NCBI RefSeq assembly: GCF_900100005.1
Contig: NZ_FNEB01000010.1
Location: forward strand, 78,238-142,237
Direction: 5' to 3'
Source of the DNA: Lutimaribacter saemankumensis
Lineage (GTDB): Bacteria; Pseudomonadota; Alphaproteobacteria; Rhodobacterales; Rhodobacteraceae
DNA: 64,000 nucleotides
A program made the position numbers and the translations under genes. Below the pieces are notes generated by a model. It was not told the DNA's origin, ran no database searches, and saw only the letters and a list, made by a program, of their open reading frames with translations. Of the stretch, positions 35,856-45,669 are shown one piece after another (position 1 is the first letter of the stretch; each line of letters opens with the position of its first letter).

Positions 35856-38647
35856 CACCCTGCCCCTTTCGGCATTCGCTCCAGCACCGCGTCGATCACC
35901 GCGCCTGCGCGTTCGGCCACCCCGGCCAACTCCCGCTCAAGCGCGGTCAGGCTTTCGGCACCGGTTTCGCGCAACATCATCGCGCATCCGCCCTCGCCCA
36001 TGCTTTCGGGGTCGAACGGTTTGTCGCTGAGCAGTTTTGACACGGCCTGCACCTTCCAGCACAGCCCGTATGCGTCGTTCAACGTGGCGCTTTCGTCATC
36101 CTGCAGCCATCCGATGCGCTGCCCGGCTGCCAGGCCCGCTTCGATTGACCGGTCGGTCGCCCCGGCCAGCAAGGCCGCCGCCTGCGCCGTCAGTTCCACA
36201 TCCTGCAGCCGCCCCGGCCCCAGCTTGGCATCCCAAGGCCCTGCGGGATGCTTCGCCGCGGCGATGCGCGCGCGCATCTCGCGCACTTCCTGCAGAACCT
36301 TGGCCGCATCCTGCTGCGCGCCCAGAACGGCGCAGCGCACCGCCTCGACATCGGCGGAAACCCCCGGATCGCCCGCAACCGCGCGGGCACGTGTCAGGGC
36401 AAGGTGCTCCCATACCCAGGCTTCGTCCTTCTGGTAGCTTTCGAAGGATGCCAGCGAGGTCGCCACCGGCCCCTGCGTGCCCGACGGGCGCAGCCGCATG
36501 TCGATCTCGTAAAGCCGCCCCTCGCTCATCAAGGCGGTGACGGCGGTCACCATCGCCTGGGTCAGCCGCGCGTAATAGGCGCGCGCCGCCAGCGGCCTGC
36601 GGCCTTCGGAGGCCTCGATACCCGCCGCATCGTAAATCACGATCAGATCCAGATCCGAGGACGCATTGAGCCGCGCCGCCCCAAGCGACCCCATGCCCAG
36701 CACCATCGCCCCGCGTCCCGGAGGCGGGCCGTGCTTGGTGGCGAATTGCGTGGTGACGGCAGGATAAAGCGCGGCCAGGCACGCCTCGGCCAGATCGGCA
36801 TATTGCGCGCCGGCCTGCCCCGCGTCGATCAGGCCGCGCAGGTGGTGCACACCGATGCGGAAATGCCATTCTTTGGCCCAGCGCCGCGCAAGATCGAGCT
36901 TGCGTTCGTAATCGTCCTCGTCAGCGATCCGCGCCGCCAGCTCGTCGCGCAGCGCGGCCATGCCCGGCCAGTCGCTGAAGAAATCGCCGCCGATCACCGC
37001 ATCGAACACGCCCGAATTGCGCGACAGATGCGCCGCCAGCGCGGGCGAGGTGCCAACGATGTCCAGCAACAGGTCGATCAACTGCGGATTGGCTTCGAAC
37101 AGCGACAAAAGCTGCACACCCGCGGGCAGGCCTGCCAGGAACCCGTCCAGGGCCAAAAGCGCTTCGTCCGGCCGTGCGGCCCCCGCGAGGCGGCCCAGCA
37201 ACTCGGGCTTGAGCCGCTCGAAGATTTCCACCGCGCGGGCCGAGCGCAGGGCGGGATAGCTGCGCCAGCGGGCGATGATCTCGGGGTTGAATTCATGCTG
37301 CACTGCGGGTTCCGCCGGCCCGCCCGCGTCGGGGGCGAAAAAGCTTTCGGTCAGCTCGTGCACCTCGGTCAGGCGGCGGTGCAGGTCGGCCTTCAACTCG
37401 TCCAGGTCACGCCCGGTGAAACAGGCAAGCCGCTGAAAGCCCGCGTCGGAATTCGGCAGGTCGTGGGTTTGCGCGTCGCGGACCATCTGCAAGCGGTGTT
37501 CGACCTCGCGATGGGCGACGTAGTGATCGGCCAGGATGTCGGCGGCGTCCTGCGGTATCCAGTCCTTCTGCGCCAGCACCCGCAACCCGTCGAGCGTGCC
37601 GCGCACCCTCAGATCGGGATCGCGCCCGCCGGCGATAAGCTGCCGGGTCTGGGTGAAGAACTCGATCTCGCGGATGCCGCCACGGCCCAGTTTCATGTTA
37701 TGTCCCGGCAGCGTGATCGGCCCGCCCAGCCCCTTGTGTTCGCGGATGCGCAGCCGCATGTCGTGCGCGTCCTGGATGGCGGCGAAATCGAGGTGCTTGC
37801 GAAAGACGAAGGGCGTCAGGGTTTTCAGAAACCGCTCGCCCGCCGCGATGTCGCCTGCGCAGGCGCGCGCCTTGATATAGGCGGCGCGCTCCCAGGTGCG
37901 GCCAAGGCTTTCATAGTATGTTTCGGCAGCCGCCATCGCCATGCAGACCGGCGTGACCGACGGGTCCGGGCGCAGCCGCAGATCGGTGCGGAACACATAG
38001 CCGTCCGCCGTCATATCGCTGAGCAACGCCGCCATCTTTCGGGTGGCACGGACGAAACTGGCACGCGCCTCGTGCCAGTCGTCGGGATCGAACCGGGTTT
38101 CGTCGAACAGGCAGATCAGGTCGATATCCGAGCTGTAGTTCAACTCGCCCGCGCCCATCTTTCCCATTGCCAGCGCCACCATGCCGCCGGCGCGTTCGAT
38201 GTCGTCCCCGGTCGCGCCCGGCAGCTTGCCGCGGCGGATCTCGTTGCCGACCGTGGCCCGCAGCGCGGTATGCGTCGCCAGATCCGCAAAGCGCGTCAAC
38301 GCGCCCGTGACCTGCAACAGCGGCCAGACCCCGGCAAGGTCGGCCAGCCCGGTCAACAGCGCCACGCGCCGCTTGGCCTGCCGCAGCACCTTTGGCAGAG
38401 CGTCCGGCGCGGCGGCATCCACGTCCTTCAGAACGGTCTCGAACGCAGCTTCGGGATCGTCCAGTGCCGCGGGCAGCCAGTTGGCCTCTTTCTCGGTCAG
38501 GGTCAGCAGGTAGGGCGAACAGCCCCCCGCCCCTTCGATCAGCCGCGCCACGTCACCGGTCAGCGACGGCACGGCGGCGCGCGCCTCGGCGCCCCGGTCG
38601 GGATCATAGGCAACAGGCAGGCGGGTGATGCGGGATGCGAAACTCAT
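35855..38647 (-). CDS. glnE: Bifunctional glutamine-synthetase adenylyltransferase/deadenylase
   Basis: This 930-residue enzyme regulates glutamine synthetase by AMP addition and removal. Two nucleotidyltransferase domains are visible: GAGELNYSSDIDLICLFDE in the N-terminal half and GMGSLGAARLNASSDLDLIV in the C-terminal half. KLGRGGIREIEFFTQTRQ matches the deadenylase half. The start at 38647 fits the family; the frame upstream adds 24 unrelated residues. A PII-dependent nitrogen role is expected. Confidence 0.95.
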   Translation of the reverse strand: MSFASRITRLPVAYDPDRGAEARAAVPSLTGDVARLIEGAGGCSPYLLTLTEKEANWLPAALDDPEAAFETVLKDVDAAAPDALPKVLRQAKRRVALLTGLADLAGVWPLLQVTGALTRFADLATHTALRATVGNEIRRGKLPGATGDDIERAGGMVALAMGKMGAGELNYSSDIDLICLFDETRFDPDDWHEARASFVRATRKMAALLSDMTADGYVFRTDLRLRPDPSVTPVCMAMAAAETYYESLGRTWERAAYIKARACAGDIAAGERFLKTLTPFVFRKHLDFAAIQDAHDMRLRIREHKGLGGPITLPGHNMKLGRGGIREIEFFTQTRQLIAGGRDPDLRVRGTLDGLRVLAQKDWIPQDAADILADHYVAHREVEHRLQMVRDAQTHDLPNSDAGFQRLACFTGRDLDELKADLHRRLTEVHELTESFFAPDAGGPAEPAVQHEFNPEIIARWRSYPALRSARAVEIFERLKPELLGRLAGAARPDEALLALDGFLAGLPAGVQLLSLFEANPQLIDLLLDIVGTSPALAAHLSRNSGVFDAVIGGDFFSDWPGMAALRDELAARIADEDDYERKLDLARRWAKEWHFRIGVHHLRGLIDAGQAGAQYADLAEACLAALYPAVTTQFATKHGPPPGRGAMVLGMGSLGAARLNASSDLDLIVIYDAAGIEASEGRRPLAARAYYARLTQAMVTAVTALMSEGRLYEIDMRLRPSGTQGPVATSLASFESYQKDEAWVWEHLALTRARAVAGDPGVSADVEAVRCAVLGAQQDAAKVLQEVREMRARIAAAKHPAGPWDAKLGPGRLQDVELTAQAAALLAGATDRSIEAGLAAGQRIGWLQDDESATLNDAYGLCWKVQAVSKLLSDKPFDPESMGEGGCAMMLRETGAESLTALERELAGVAERAGAVIDAVLERMPKGAG

Positions 38648-38752
38648 GGCGCAAGATTGGTCACGCCGCGCGCGCGGATGCAAGAGAGGCAGATTGCGAA
38701 ACCGCGCGGTTTTGGGCAATCTCCGCGCGGTTGTGAAGGAAAGGTATCAGGC

Positions 38753-39220
38753 ATGAGCAAGAGCATGGCCCGCGTGCGCCGCGCGCTGGAAGACGCGGGC
38801 ATCACCCCCGACATACGCGAGACTGACGGCGCGCGCACCGCGCAAGAGGCGGCGGATGCCGTGGGCTGTGGTCTGGACCAGATCGTGAAGTCGATCATTT
38901 TCCAGGGCCATGACAGCGGACAGTGCCTTTTGTTCCTGACCGCCGGCGGCAACCAGGTGGATGCGGCCAAGGCCTCGGCACTGGCGGGTGAGGCGCTGGA
39001 CCGCGCCGACGCGGCGGCGGTGCGGGCGCAGACGGGTTTCGCCATCGGCGGCGTCAGCCCCGTGGGACATCTGAACCCGATCCGCGCCTGGGCCGATCCG
39101 CGCCTGCTGGAATTCGATGAAATCTGGGCCGCGGCGGGCACACCACGCCATGTCTTTCCGCTGAAATCCGCGGATCTGGCGCGACTGAGCGACGCGCAAG
39201 TGGCTGATTTTACGACCTGA
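38753..39220 (+). CDS. YbaK/EbsC-type aminoacyl-tRNA editing protein
   Basis: This 155-residue protein resembles the trans-editing domain family that deacylates mischarged tRNA-Pro or tRNA-Cys. The conserved Lys is in QIVKSIIFQ. GFAIGGVSPVGHLNP is the family GG..P.G loop. AAGGAAAGG lies upstream of the ATG at 38753. It is divergent from glnE. The true substrate (YbaK versus ProX type) is not resolved. Confidence 0.85.
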   Translation: MSKSMARVRRALEDAGITPDIRETDGARTAQEAADAVGCGLDQIVKSIIFQGHDSGQCLLFLTAGGNQVDAAKASALAGEALDRADAAAVRAQTGFAIGGVSPVGHLNPIRAWADPRLLEFDEIWAAAGTPRHVFPLKSADLARLSDAQVADFTT

Positions 39221-39229
39221 TCCAAAATA

Positions 39230-39248
39230 ATGTAAAAAACTTTCACAT
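39230..39248. promoter_or_regulatory. Palindromic site A upstream of DUF2852 gene
   Basis: ATGTAAA-N5-TTCACAT is a 7+5+7 inverted repeat with one mismatch. It matches the site at 39289-39307 in both arms and spacing; the two centres are 59 bases apart. The element resembles neither CRP (spacing 6) nor a known roseobacter operator I can name. Confidence 0.55.
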
Positions 39249-39288
39249 CTACCCTTGTCGGCATGCGGCACCCTTCCCATCTTGTGTA

Positions 39289-39307
39289 ATGTGAAAGGCA
39301 TTCACAT
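39289..39307. promoter_or_regulatory. Palindromic site B upstream of DUF2852 gene
   Basis: ATGTGAA-N5-TTCACAT is a perfect 7-bp inverted repeat. It lies 20 bases before the DUF2852 start, in a position that would overlap or follow the transcription start. It is the second copy of the motif at 39230-39248. Confidence 0.6.
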
Positions 39308-39326
39308 CGCATCAACGGAGAGAGAC

Positions 39327-39758
39327 ATGACACCCGCCGCAACCTTCAATGACACGCATTCCCGGCCCGCTGGCTGGTTCTCGCGTGCCGAAGCCTGGCT
39401 CGACGCCCGTGGAAAGGGCGCCTGGATCGCCGCAATGGTCCTCGGCTTCATCTTTTTCTGGCCCGTGGGCCTTGCCCTTCTTGCCTACATGATCTGGAGC
39501 AAACGCATGTTCGGAAAATCCTGTTCCCACCGCCGCAACCATATGGCCCGCCATGCCTATGGCGCGATGAAGCCCAGCGGCAACACCGCGTTCGACGCCT
39601 ACAAGGCCGACACGCTGCGCCGCCTGGAAGAAGAGCAGGAGCAGTTCGAAACCTTCCTGCAGCGCCTGCGCGAAGCCAAGGACAAGGCCGAGTTCGACGA
39701 GTTCATGGAAGATCGCGCCCGCGAGGCCCGCGCCCCGCGTGAAGACGAAGACGCCTGA
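39327..39758 (+). CDS. DUF2852 membrane protein
   Basis: This 143-residue protein has two adjacent hydrophobic segments (IAAMVLGFIFFWPVGLALLA, near residues 33-55) and a charged coiled-coil tail (DTLRRLEEEQEQFETFLQRL). That layout fits the DUF2852 family of alphaproteobacteria, of unknown role. CGGAGAG is correctly placed before the ATG at 39327. Its upstream region has two matching palindromes, and a terminator follows, so it is probably a single-gene unit with its own regulator. Confidence 0.8.
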   Translation: MTPAATFNDTHSRPAGWFSRAEAWLDARGKGAWIAAMVLGFIFFWPVGLALLAYMIWSKRMFGKSCSHRRNHMARHAYGAMKPSGNTAFDAYKADTLRRLEEEQEQFETFLQRLREAKDKAEFDEFMEDRAREARAPREDEDA

Positions 39759-39782
39759 CCGGCAAACGATCGGTCCCCCCTG

Positions 39783-39805
39783 CCGGCCCGCCCCTTGCGG
39801 GCCGG
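39783..39805 (+). terminator. Terminator-like hairpin after DUF2852 gene
   Basis: A nine-base GC-rich stem CCGGCCCGC / GCGGGCCGG with loop CCCTT is followed by a weak TT. It lies 25 bases after the DUF2852 stop and before the RDD gene. The lack of a U-run lowers confidence in intrinsic termination. Confidence 0.6.
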
Positions 39806-39830
39806 TTCCCCGTGTTCCAGAAAGCCGACC

Positions 39831-40274
39831 ATGACCTACACCGCCCTTCCCGACCCGCAGCTACAGCCGGAGTTCTATTCGGACGTGCCGATGAAACGGC
39901 TGCTGGCCTTCGTCATCGACACGCTGATCATTCTTGCGGTCTGTGTGGCGATTCTACCGTTTACGGCGTTCACGGGCCTGTTCTTTTTCCCGTTCCTGAT
40001 GCTTGTCGTCGGGTTTGCCTACCGGGTCATCACCATCGCCAACCGCTCGGCCACGTGGGGCATGCGGCTGATGTCGATCGAGTTCCGCACACATGACGGG
40101 CGCGCTTTCGACCTGGGCACCGCGGTTCTGCATACGTTGGGATTTACCGTATCGATGGGCGTTTTCGTGGCTCAGGCGGCGTCGATCGTGATGATGCTGA
40201 CCTCGGAGCGGGGCCAGGGATTGACGGACATGGTTCTGGGCAGCGTCGCGCTGAACCGTCAGGCCCGGCGCTAA
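39831..40274 (+). CDS. RDD-family membrane protein
   Basis: This 147-residue protein begins MTYTALPDPQLQPEFYSDVP and shows the RDD signature (KRLLAFVIDTLIILAVCVAI with Arg and Asp residues in the first helix). Three hydrophobic stretches are visible. A second family site ATWGMRLMSIEFRTHDGR follows. RDD proteins are of unsettled function, possibly transport. Start at 39831; an in-frame upstream start at 39795 is less likely. Confidence 0.85.
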   Translation: MTYTALPDPQLQPEFYSDVPMKRLLAFVIDTLIILAVCVAILPFTAFTGLFFFPFLMLVVGFAYRVITIANRSATWGMRLMSIEFRTHDGRAFDLGTAVLHTLGFTVSMGVFVAQAASIVMMLTSERGQGLTDMVLGSVALNRQARR

Positions 40275-40351
40275 CCAGACGTTTCCGTGACCCCTTGGCG
40301 GATGCAGGGCGGGTTGCTAGTGTCTCGTGGAATTGACTTCCAGCGGACATC

Positions 40352-41173
40352 ATGCGCCATACGTTACCCATTGCACCACAGTTTTATGTGACGGCCCCCC
40401 AGCCCTGCCCCTATCTTGCGGGCCGGATGGAACGGAAATTGTTCACCGCCCTTCAGGGCGAAGGCGCCGAACGGCTGAACGACACGTTGTCGAAACAGGG
40501 GTTCCGGCGCTCGCAGAACGTTCTGTACCGCCCGTCTTGCGCGGATTGCTCGGCCTGCATGTCGGCACGTATACGGGTTGCGGATTTCGCACCGTCCAAG
40601 AGCCAGAAACGCACCCGCCGCCGCAACGCGCACCTTACACGCAAGGCGACGTCACCCTGGGCGACCGAAGATCAGTACGAACTGTTCCGCCGTTACCTGG
40701 ACAGCCGCCATGCGGATGGCGGCATGGCCGACATGGACGTGTTCGAATTCGCCGCCATGATCGAGGAAACGCCGATCCGCACGCGCGTGGTGGAATATTC
40801 CGACGCCGAAACCGACGATCTGGCCGCGGTCTGCCTGACCGATGTTCTGGATGACGGGGTAAGCCTTGTCTATTCGTTCTACGACCCGGACCGGGCACGT
40901 GATTCCCTGGGGACATACATCATCCTCGATCATATCGAAATCGCGCGCGAGGCGGGCCTGCCCTTCGTCTACCTGGGCTACTGGGTGCCCGGCAGCCGCA
41001 AGATGGGTTACAAGGCGAAGTTCCGCGGGCTTGAGCTCTATGTCGGGAACCGCTGGGAAAAGATGCGCAATCCTGCGGATTATTCGTCCGAGCTTCACCC
41101 CCTGAACACCGATCCGATCGCGGAACAGGTGGCCAATATCTCATTGCCCGGGGCGCGTCCGGCCAAGGGGTGA
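40352..41173 (+). CDS. bpt: Aspartate/glutamate leucyltransferase (Bpt)
   Basis: This 273-residue aminoacyl-tRNA-protein transferase adds Leu to N-terminal Asp or Glu, feeding proteins to the ClpS/ClpAP N-end pathway. The N-terminal cysteines are in [17 protein letters not shown], typical of Bpt/ATE. The C-terminal half has [20 protein letters not shown]. It is often misnamed arginyltransferase. The start at 40352 ([14 protein letters not shown]) fits the family. Confidence 0.93.
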   Translation: MRHTLPIAPQFYVTAPQPCPYLAGRMERKLFTALQGEGAERLNDTLSKQGFRRSQNVLYRPSCADCSACMSARIRVADFAPSKSQKRTRRRNAHLTRKATSPWATEDQYELFRRYLDSRHADGGMADMDVFEFAAMIEETPIRTRVVEYSDAETDDLAAVCLTDVLDDGVSLVYSFYDPDRARDSLGTYIILDHIEIAREAGLPFVYLGYWVPGSRKMGYKAKFRGLELYVGNRWEKMRNPADYSSELHPLNTDPIAEQVANISLPGARPAKG

Positions 41174-41225
41174 TCCCAACGCACATCTGACTGCCGGGGG
41201 CAGGCGTCATTCGCTGCAAGGTTTG

Positions 41226-41507
41226 GTGCGCCCCGTGCAGGTGTCCGGTAAAGTGCGCGCTTTTTTGATTTTTCTGACCGGGGTTGGCCTGATTTGCACG
41301 TCGGTCGTGATGTTCGTGCTGCGCGGCGGCTGGACGGCGATGGTCACGGAGCCGGGTTGGGCGAATGTCGTGCTGGGCGTGCTGCATGGCTATGGCATCG
41401 CCGTGCCCCGTGACCGGACGCGTGCCGTGCGGTATCTCGACATCGCGGCGGACAAACACGATTTCGACGTTGCGCGCGCCCTGCGGGATTCGCTTCCTGA
41501 CTTCTGA
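41226..41507 (+). CDS. Small membrane protein with Sel1-like repeat
   Basis: This protein of about 93 residues has one hydrophobic helix (AFLIFLTGVGLICTSVVMFV) and a C-terminal segment with the spacing of one Sel1-like repeat (LGVLHGYGIAVPRDRTRAVR, then YLDIAADKHDF). I recognise no function. The start is uncertain: GTG at 41226 with AAGG close upstream is used; TTG at 41223 or GTG at 41235 are alternatives. It precedes the ilvB leader by 125 bases. Confidence 0.5.
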   Translation: MRPVQVSGKVRAFLIFLTGVGLICTSVVMFVLRGGWTAMVTEPGWANVVLGVLHGYGIAVPRDRTRAVRYLDIAADKHDFDVARALRDSLPDF

Positions 41508-41575
41508 GCGCACTCCTGCGCAACAAAAGAACGCGAAAAACTGGCCCTGCGACATAATATTCACCGATTCCGCGG

Positions 41576-41604
41576 TTGACGCCTCCTGCCGCCCCCCTTA
41601 GAAC
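41576..41604 (+). promoter_or_regulatory. ilvBN promoter
   Basis: TTGACG (41576-41581) and TAGAAC (41599-41604) are spaced 17 bases. Transcription would start near 41611, about 22 bases before the leader-peptide ATG. Confidence 0.6.
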
Positions 41605-41632
41605 CGTGCGCACGCGAAGGAGAACCCACCTG

Positions 41633-41680
41633 ATGACTCTCGTAGTAATCCTGCTGGATAAGTGGCGCATGGGCCGGTAA
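41633..41680 (+). CDS. ilvBN leader peptide
   Basis: A 15-codon open frame reads MTLVVILLDKWRMGR and stops at TAA (41678-41680). Five consecutive codons are Val, Val, Ile, Leu, Leu (41642-41656), exactly the branched-chain amino acids whose synthesis ilvBN serves. AAGGAG (41616-41621) is a ribosome site 11 bases before the ATG. The frame is followed by mutually exclusive hairpins (41664-41733). It is the sensor of an attenuator, an inference from the classical mechanism. Confidence 0.85.
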   Translation: MTLVVILLDKWRMGR

Positions 41681-41733
41681 CGGACACCATAACGGTACCC
41701 CATGCGCCCCCGACTGATCCTCGGGGGCTTTTT
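41664..41733 (+). terminator. ilvBN transcription attenuator
   Basis: Antiterminator arms 41664-41673 and 41699-41708 pair over ten bases (GGCGCATGGG with CCCATGCGCC). The terminator stem is 41706-41713 with 41721-41728 (GCCCCCGA with TCGGGGGC) followed by TTTTT at 41729-41733. The two structures share 41706-41708, so they compete. When the leader ribosome reaches the stop it would cover the 5' antiterminator arm and allow termination. Stalling at the Val/Ile/Leu run would leave that arm free. ilvB starts 40 bases past the U-run. Confidence 0.85.
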
Positions 41734-41772
41734 CTTGGCGAGTGACATGACGTTGATAGACGGAGCAAGCAG

Positions 41773-43527
<1,755 letters not shown>

Positions 43528-43533
43528 TCGCAC

Positions 43534-43559
43534 AAAGGGGTGCTGCCATGCGCCCCTTT
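43534..43559 (+). other. Hairpin between ilvB and ilvN
   Basis: AAAGGGGTG and CGCCCCTTT form a nine-base stem (one G-T pair) in the 85-base gap between ilvB and ilvN, with one extra T after it. It may give partial termination or protect the upstream message and so set subunit ratio. Confidence 0.5.
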
Positions 43560-43612
43560 TCAACGAATGAAATGACCGGCCCCGCGCGTCGGGGCAAAGC
43601 AAGGAAACCGAA

Positions 43613-44173
43613 ATGTCGCCGCTAAAGATCAAGAAGGGCTCGTCCAAGCATTCCGCCTATAACCTGCGCCCCAATTTTTCGGATGTGCAGGAACGGCATA
43701 CGCTGGCCGTGCTGGTCGACAACGAAGCGGGCGTTCTTGCCCGCGTGATCGGGCTGTTCTCTGCCCGTGGCTACAACATCGAAAGCCTGACGGTGGCCGA
43801 GGTCGATCATCTTGGCAAACTGAGCCGCATCACCGTCGTGACGACCGGCACGCCGCAGGTGATCGAACAGATCAAGGCGCAGCTTGGGCGCATCGTGCCG
43901 GTCCATGACGTGCACGACCTGACGGTCGAAGGAGCGAGCGTCGAGCGGGAACTGGCCCTGCTGAAGGTGGCCGGCGAGGGCGAAAAACGGGTCGAGGCGC
44001 TGCGCCTGGCCGATATCTTTCGCGCCAATGTGGTGGATTCTACGCTGGAAAGCTTCGTTTTCGAAATCACCGGCACACCGGACAAGATCGACGCCTTCGC
44101 CGAATTGATGCGCCCGTTGGGCCTGGTCGAAGTGGCCCGAACGGGCGTTGCCGCGCTGTCGCGCGGGGCCTGA
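43613..44173 (+). CDS. ilvN: Acetolactate synthase, small (regulatory) subunit
   Basis: This 186-residue subunit carries an N-terminal ACT domain (HTLAVLVDNEAGVLARVIGL, then FSARGYNIESLTVAEVD) that binds valine for feedback inhibition. The C-terminal domain follows (RELALLKVAGEGEKRVEALR). In the conserved ilvBN order after ilvB with an 85-base gap. Full length for the family. Confidence 0.95.
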   Translation: MSPLKIKKGSSKHSAYNLRPNFSDVQERHTLAVLVDNEAGVLARVIGLFSARGYNIESLTVAEVDHLGKLSRITVVTTGTPQVIEQIKAQLGRIVPVHDVHDLTVEGASVERELALLKVAGEGEKRVEALRLADIFRANVVDSTLESFVFEITGTPDKIDAFAELMRPLGLVEVARTGVAALSRGA

Positions 44174-44216
44174 CACGAAGCATGGCCGCGGTCACGTCCG
44201 ACCGTGGCGCATTGGT

Positions 44217-44510
44217 TCAGGCCGCCGGGACAACGGACACGGCATTGGCCGATGGCGGGGTCGCCCTTCCCGCGCCCCCCACGGCCTTGAGCCGTTCGGG
44301 AAGCCCACGAAACCCGTCCTGCGCGATCAGCACGAGGTCTTTCGCCAGGCGCATCTTTTTCGCCGGTTCCGAGCGGAACCGCACCATGTCCCCCGCTTCA
44401 AGAGCCTGCGACACGCCCGTTTCGTGATAAAAGGCGAGATCACCGTGATCTTCGCACCAGATCACGGCCTTTTCGCCGTCGTCAGAACACCAGAGCACAA
44501 CACCGAACAT
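44217..44510 (-). CDS. Small conserved hypothetical protein
   Basis: This protein of about 97 residues starts MFGVVLWCSDDGEKAVIWCE and continues DHGDLAFYHE and GDMVRFR. The beta-strand rich N-terminus recalls small OB-like or cold-shock-like domains, but I cannot assign it. Ala/Pro-rich C-terminus (GGAGRATPPSANAVSVVPAA). Start 44510 is preferred because GAGGATTGGGGA lies just upstream; a longer frame to 44600 has poor coding character. It is convergent with ilvN. Confidence 0.62.
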   Translation of the reverse strand: MFGVVLWCSDDGEKAVIWCEDHGDLAFYHETGVSQALEAGDMVRFRSEPAKKMRLAKDLVLIAQDGFRGLPERLKAVGGAGRATPPSANAVSVVPAA

Positions 44511-44663
44511 CACTATCCCCAATCCTCGTACTTCCCCCAGCAAGGCCATCTTACGAAACACGCATGGGTAGCATACGAAAAAGGCGGCATCGTTTGGCAC
44601 GGATTTGTATCAAATTCCGCACAAGCATGACGCCAATAAGCGTCAGAAAAATAACGACATTGT

Positions 44664-44676
44664 GTCGATTTTCGAC
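44664..44676. promoter_or_regulatory. GTCGA-TTT-TCGAC palindrome before XRE gene
   Basis: A perfect 5+3+5 inverted repeat lies 80 bases before the regulator start in an AT-rich stretch. It could be an autoregulatory operator, which is inference. Confidence 0.4.
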
Positions 44677-44756
44677 TATTCGTTGTGGAACTTCCGTCTA
44701 AGCTGTGCGAGGGTCCGTGTTCGTTACGAGTTCAAGACAGTTCCTATCGATTTGAA

Positions 44757-45563
44757 ATGGTCAAACACCACGACACTGTAACCCCATCCGAGTTGCGGGC
44801 AGTTTTCGGACGCAACCTGAAAAACCTCTCCAGCAGTTTCTCTTCGGTATCGGCGCTGTGCCGCAGCCTCGGGATCAATCGCACCCAGTACAACCGTTAC
44901 CTGACCGGGGAAAGTTTTCCGCGACCCGAAATCCTTTATCGCATCTGTTCGTTCTTCGATGTGGATGCGCGCATTCTGCTCAGCCCACTGGACGAACTGA
45001 ACCGGGTTCCCGGCGGGGTGCTGGCCCACCCCTTCATCGCCGATTGGCTTGGCACGCAGGCCGCGCAGATCCCGGAGGATGTTTTTCCCAGCGGTTTCTA
45101 CCGCTTTTCCAGGCGCGGATTTCTGGACGATCGGCGCTTTCTTCAAGGCCTGGTGCTGATCCACAGGTCCGAAGATCACACATTCCTGCGCGGTTTCGAG
45201 CCGCGAGAGGCAATGCGCCAGCAGGGCCTGCCCGAAACACCGGCGCGGCGCGAATTTCGCGGTGTCGTTCTGCGGCAGGACGAGGGCATCTCGATCCTGA
45301 TTTCGCGCTGGGGCGGCAAGACCGGATCGTTCAACTTCCTGTCGCCGGTCGCGTCCTACGAAAACAACTACTGGGAAGGCTACGTGACCCGCACCGTCCG
45401 GTGGCAACCTTCGGGGCAGCGCATGACGCGGATGGTTTACGAGTATCTTGGCCGCGACACCGGCGCCGTTCTTTCGGCGGCGCGGACCGTCGGCTACTGC
45501 GATCGCGGGGATCTGCTGCCCCATCACCTGCGCCTTCTGCAGGTGGACACGCCCATGGGCTGA
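44757..45563 (+). CDS. XRE-type transcriptional regulator of the demethylase locus
   Basis: This 268-residue protein has an N-terminal helix-turn-helix (residues about 10-65: FGRNLKNLSSSFSSVSALCR, then SLGINRTQYNRYLTGESFPR) and a long C-terminal domain without a recognised ligand-binding family. It lies directly upstream of a Rieske oxygenase gene, so it may control the amine-degradation genes. The ATG at 44757 gives a compact HTH; a GTG at 44685 would add 24 residues. No strong Shine-Dalgarno is seen for either start. Confidence 0.78.
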   Translation: MVKHHDTVTPSELRAVFGRNLKNLSSSFSSVSALCRSLGINRTQYNRYLTGESFPRPEILYRICSFFDVDARILLSPLDELNRVPGGVLAHPFIADWLGTQAAQIPEDVFPSGFYRFSRRGFLDDRRFLQGLVLIHRSEDHTFLRGFEPREAMRQQGLPETPARREFRGVVLRQDEGISILISRWGGKTGSFNFLSPVASYENNYWEGYVTRTVRWQPSGQRMTRMVYEYLGRDTGAVLSAARTVGYCDRGDLLPHHLRLLQVDTPMG

Positions 45564-45669
45564 TCCCAGAGGACGCGCCCGTTCGCGACATGCGTGGTCG
45601 CAGGCAAGCTATTGCCGGACGCAACGGGCCTTTATCCTTTTCCGGGAAAGTCCCGGCAGGAGGATCGCC

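Noticed and set aside
36248..38752. Long plus-strand frame opposite glnE
   Set aside because: The minus strand encodes a full GlnE with both nucleotidyltransferase motifs. Only the last part of this frame, from 38753, is a real gene (YbaK-like).
39289..39307. CRP/FNR site
   Set aside because: TGTGA and TCACA half-sites are seven bases apart rather than six, and the copy at 39230 keeps the same spacing.
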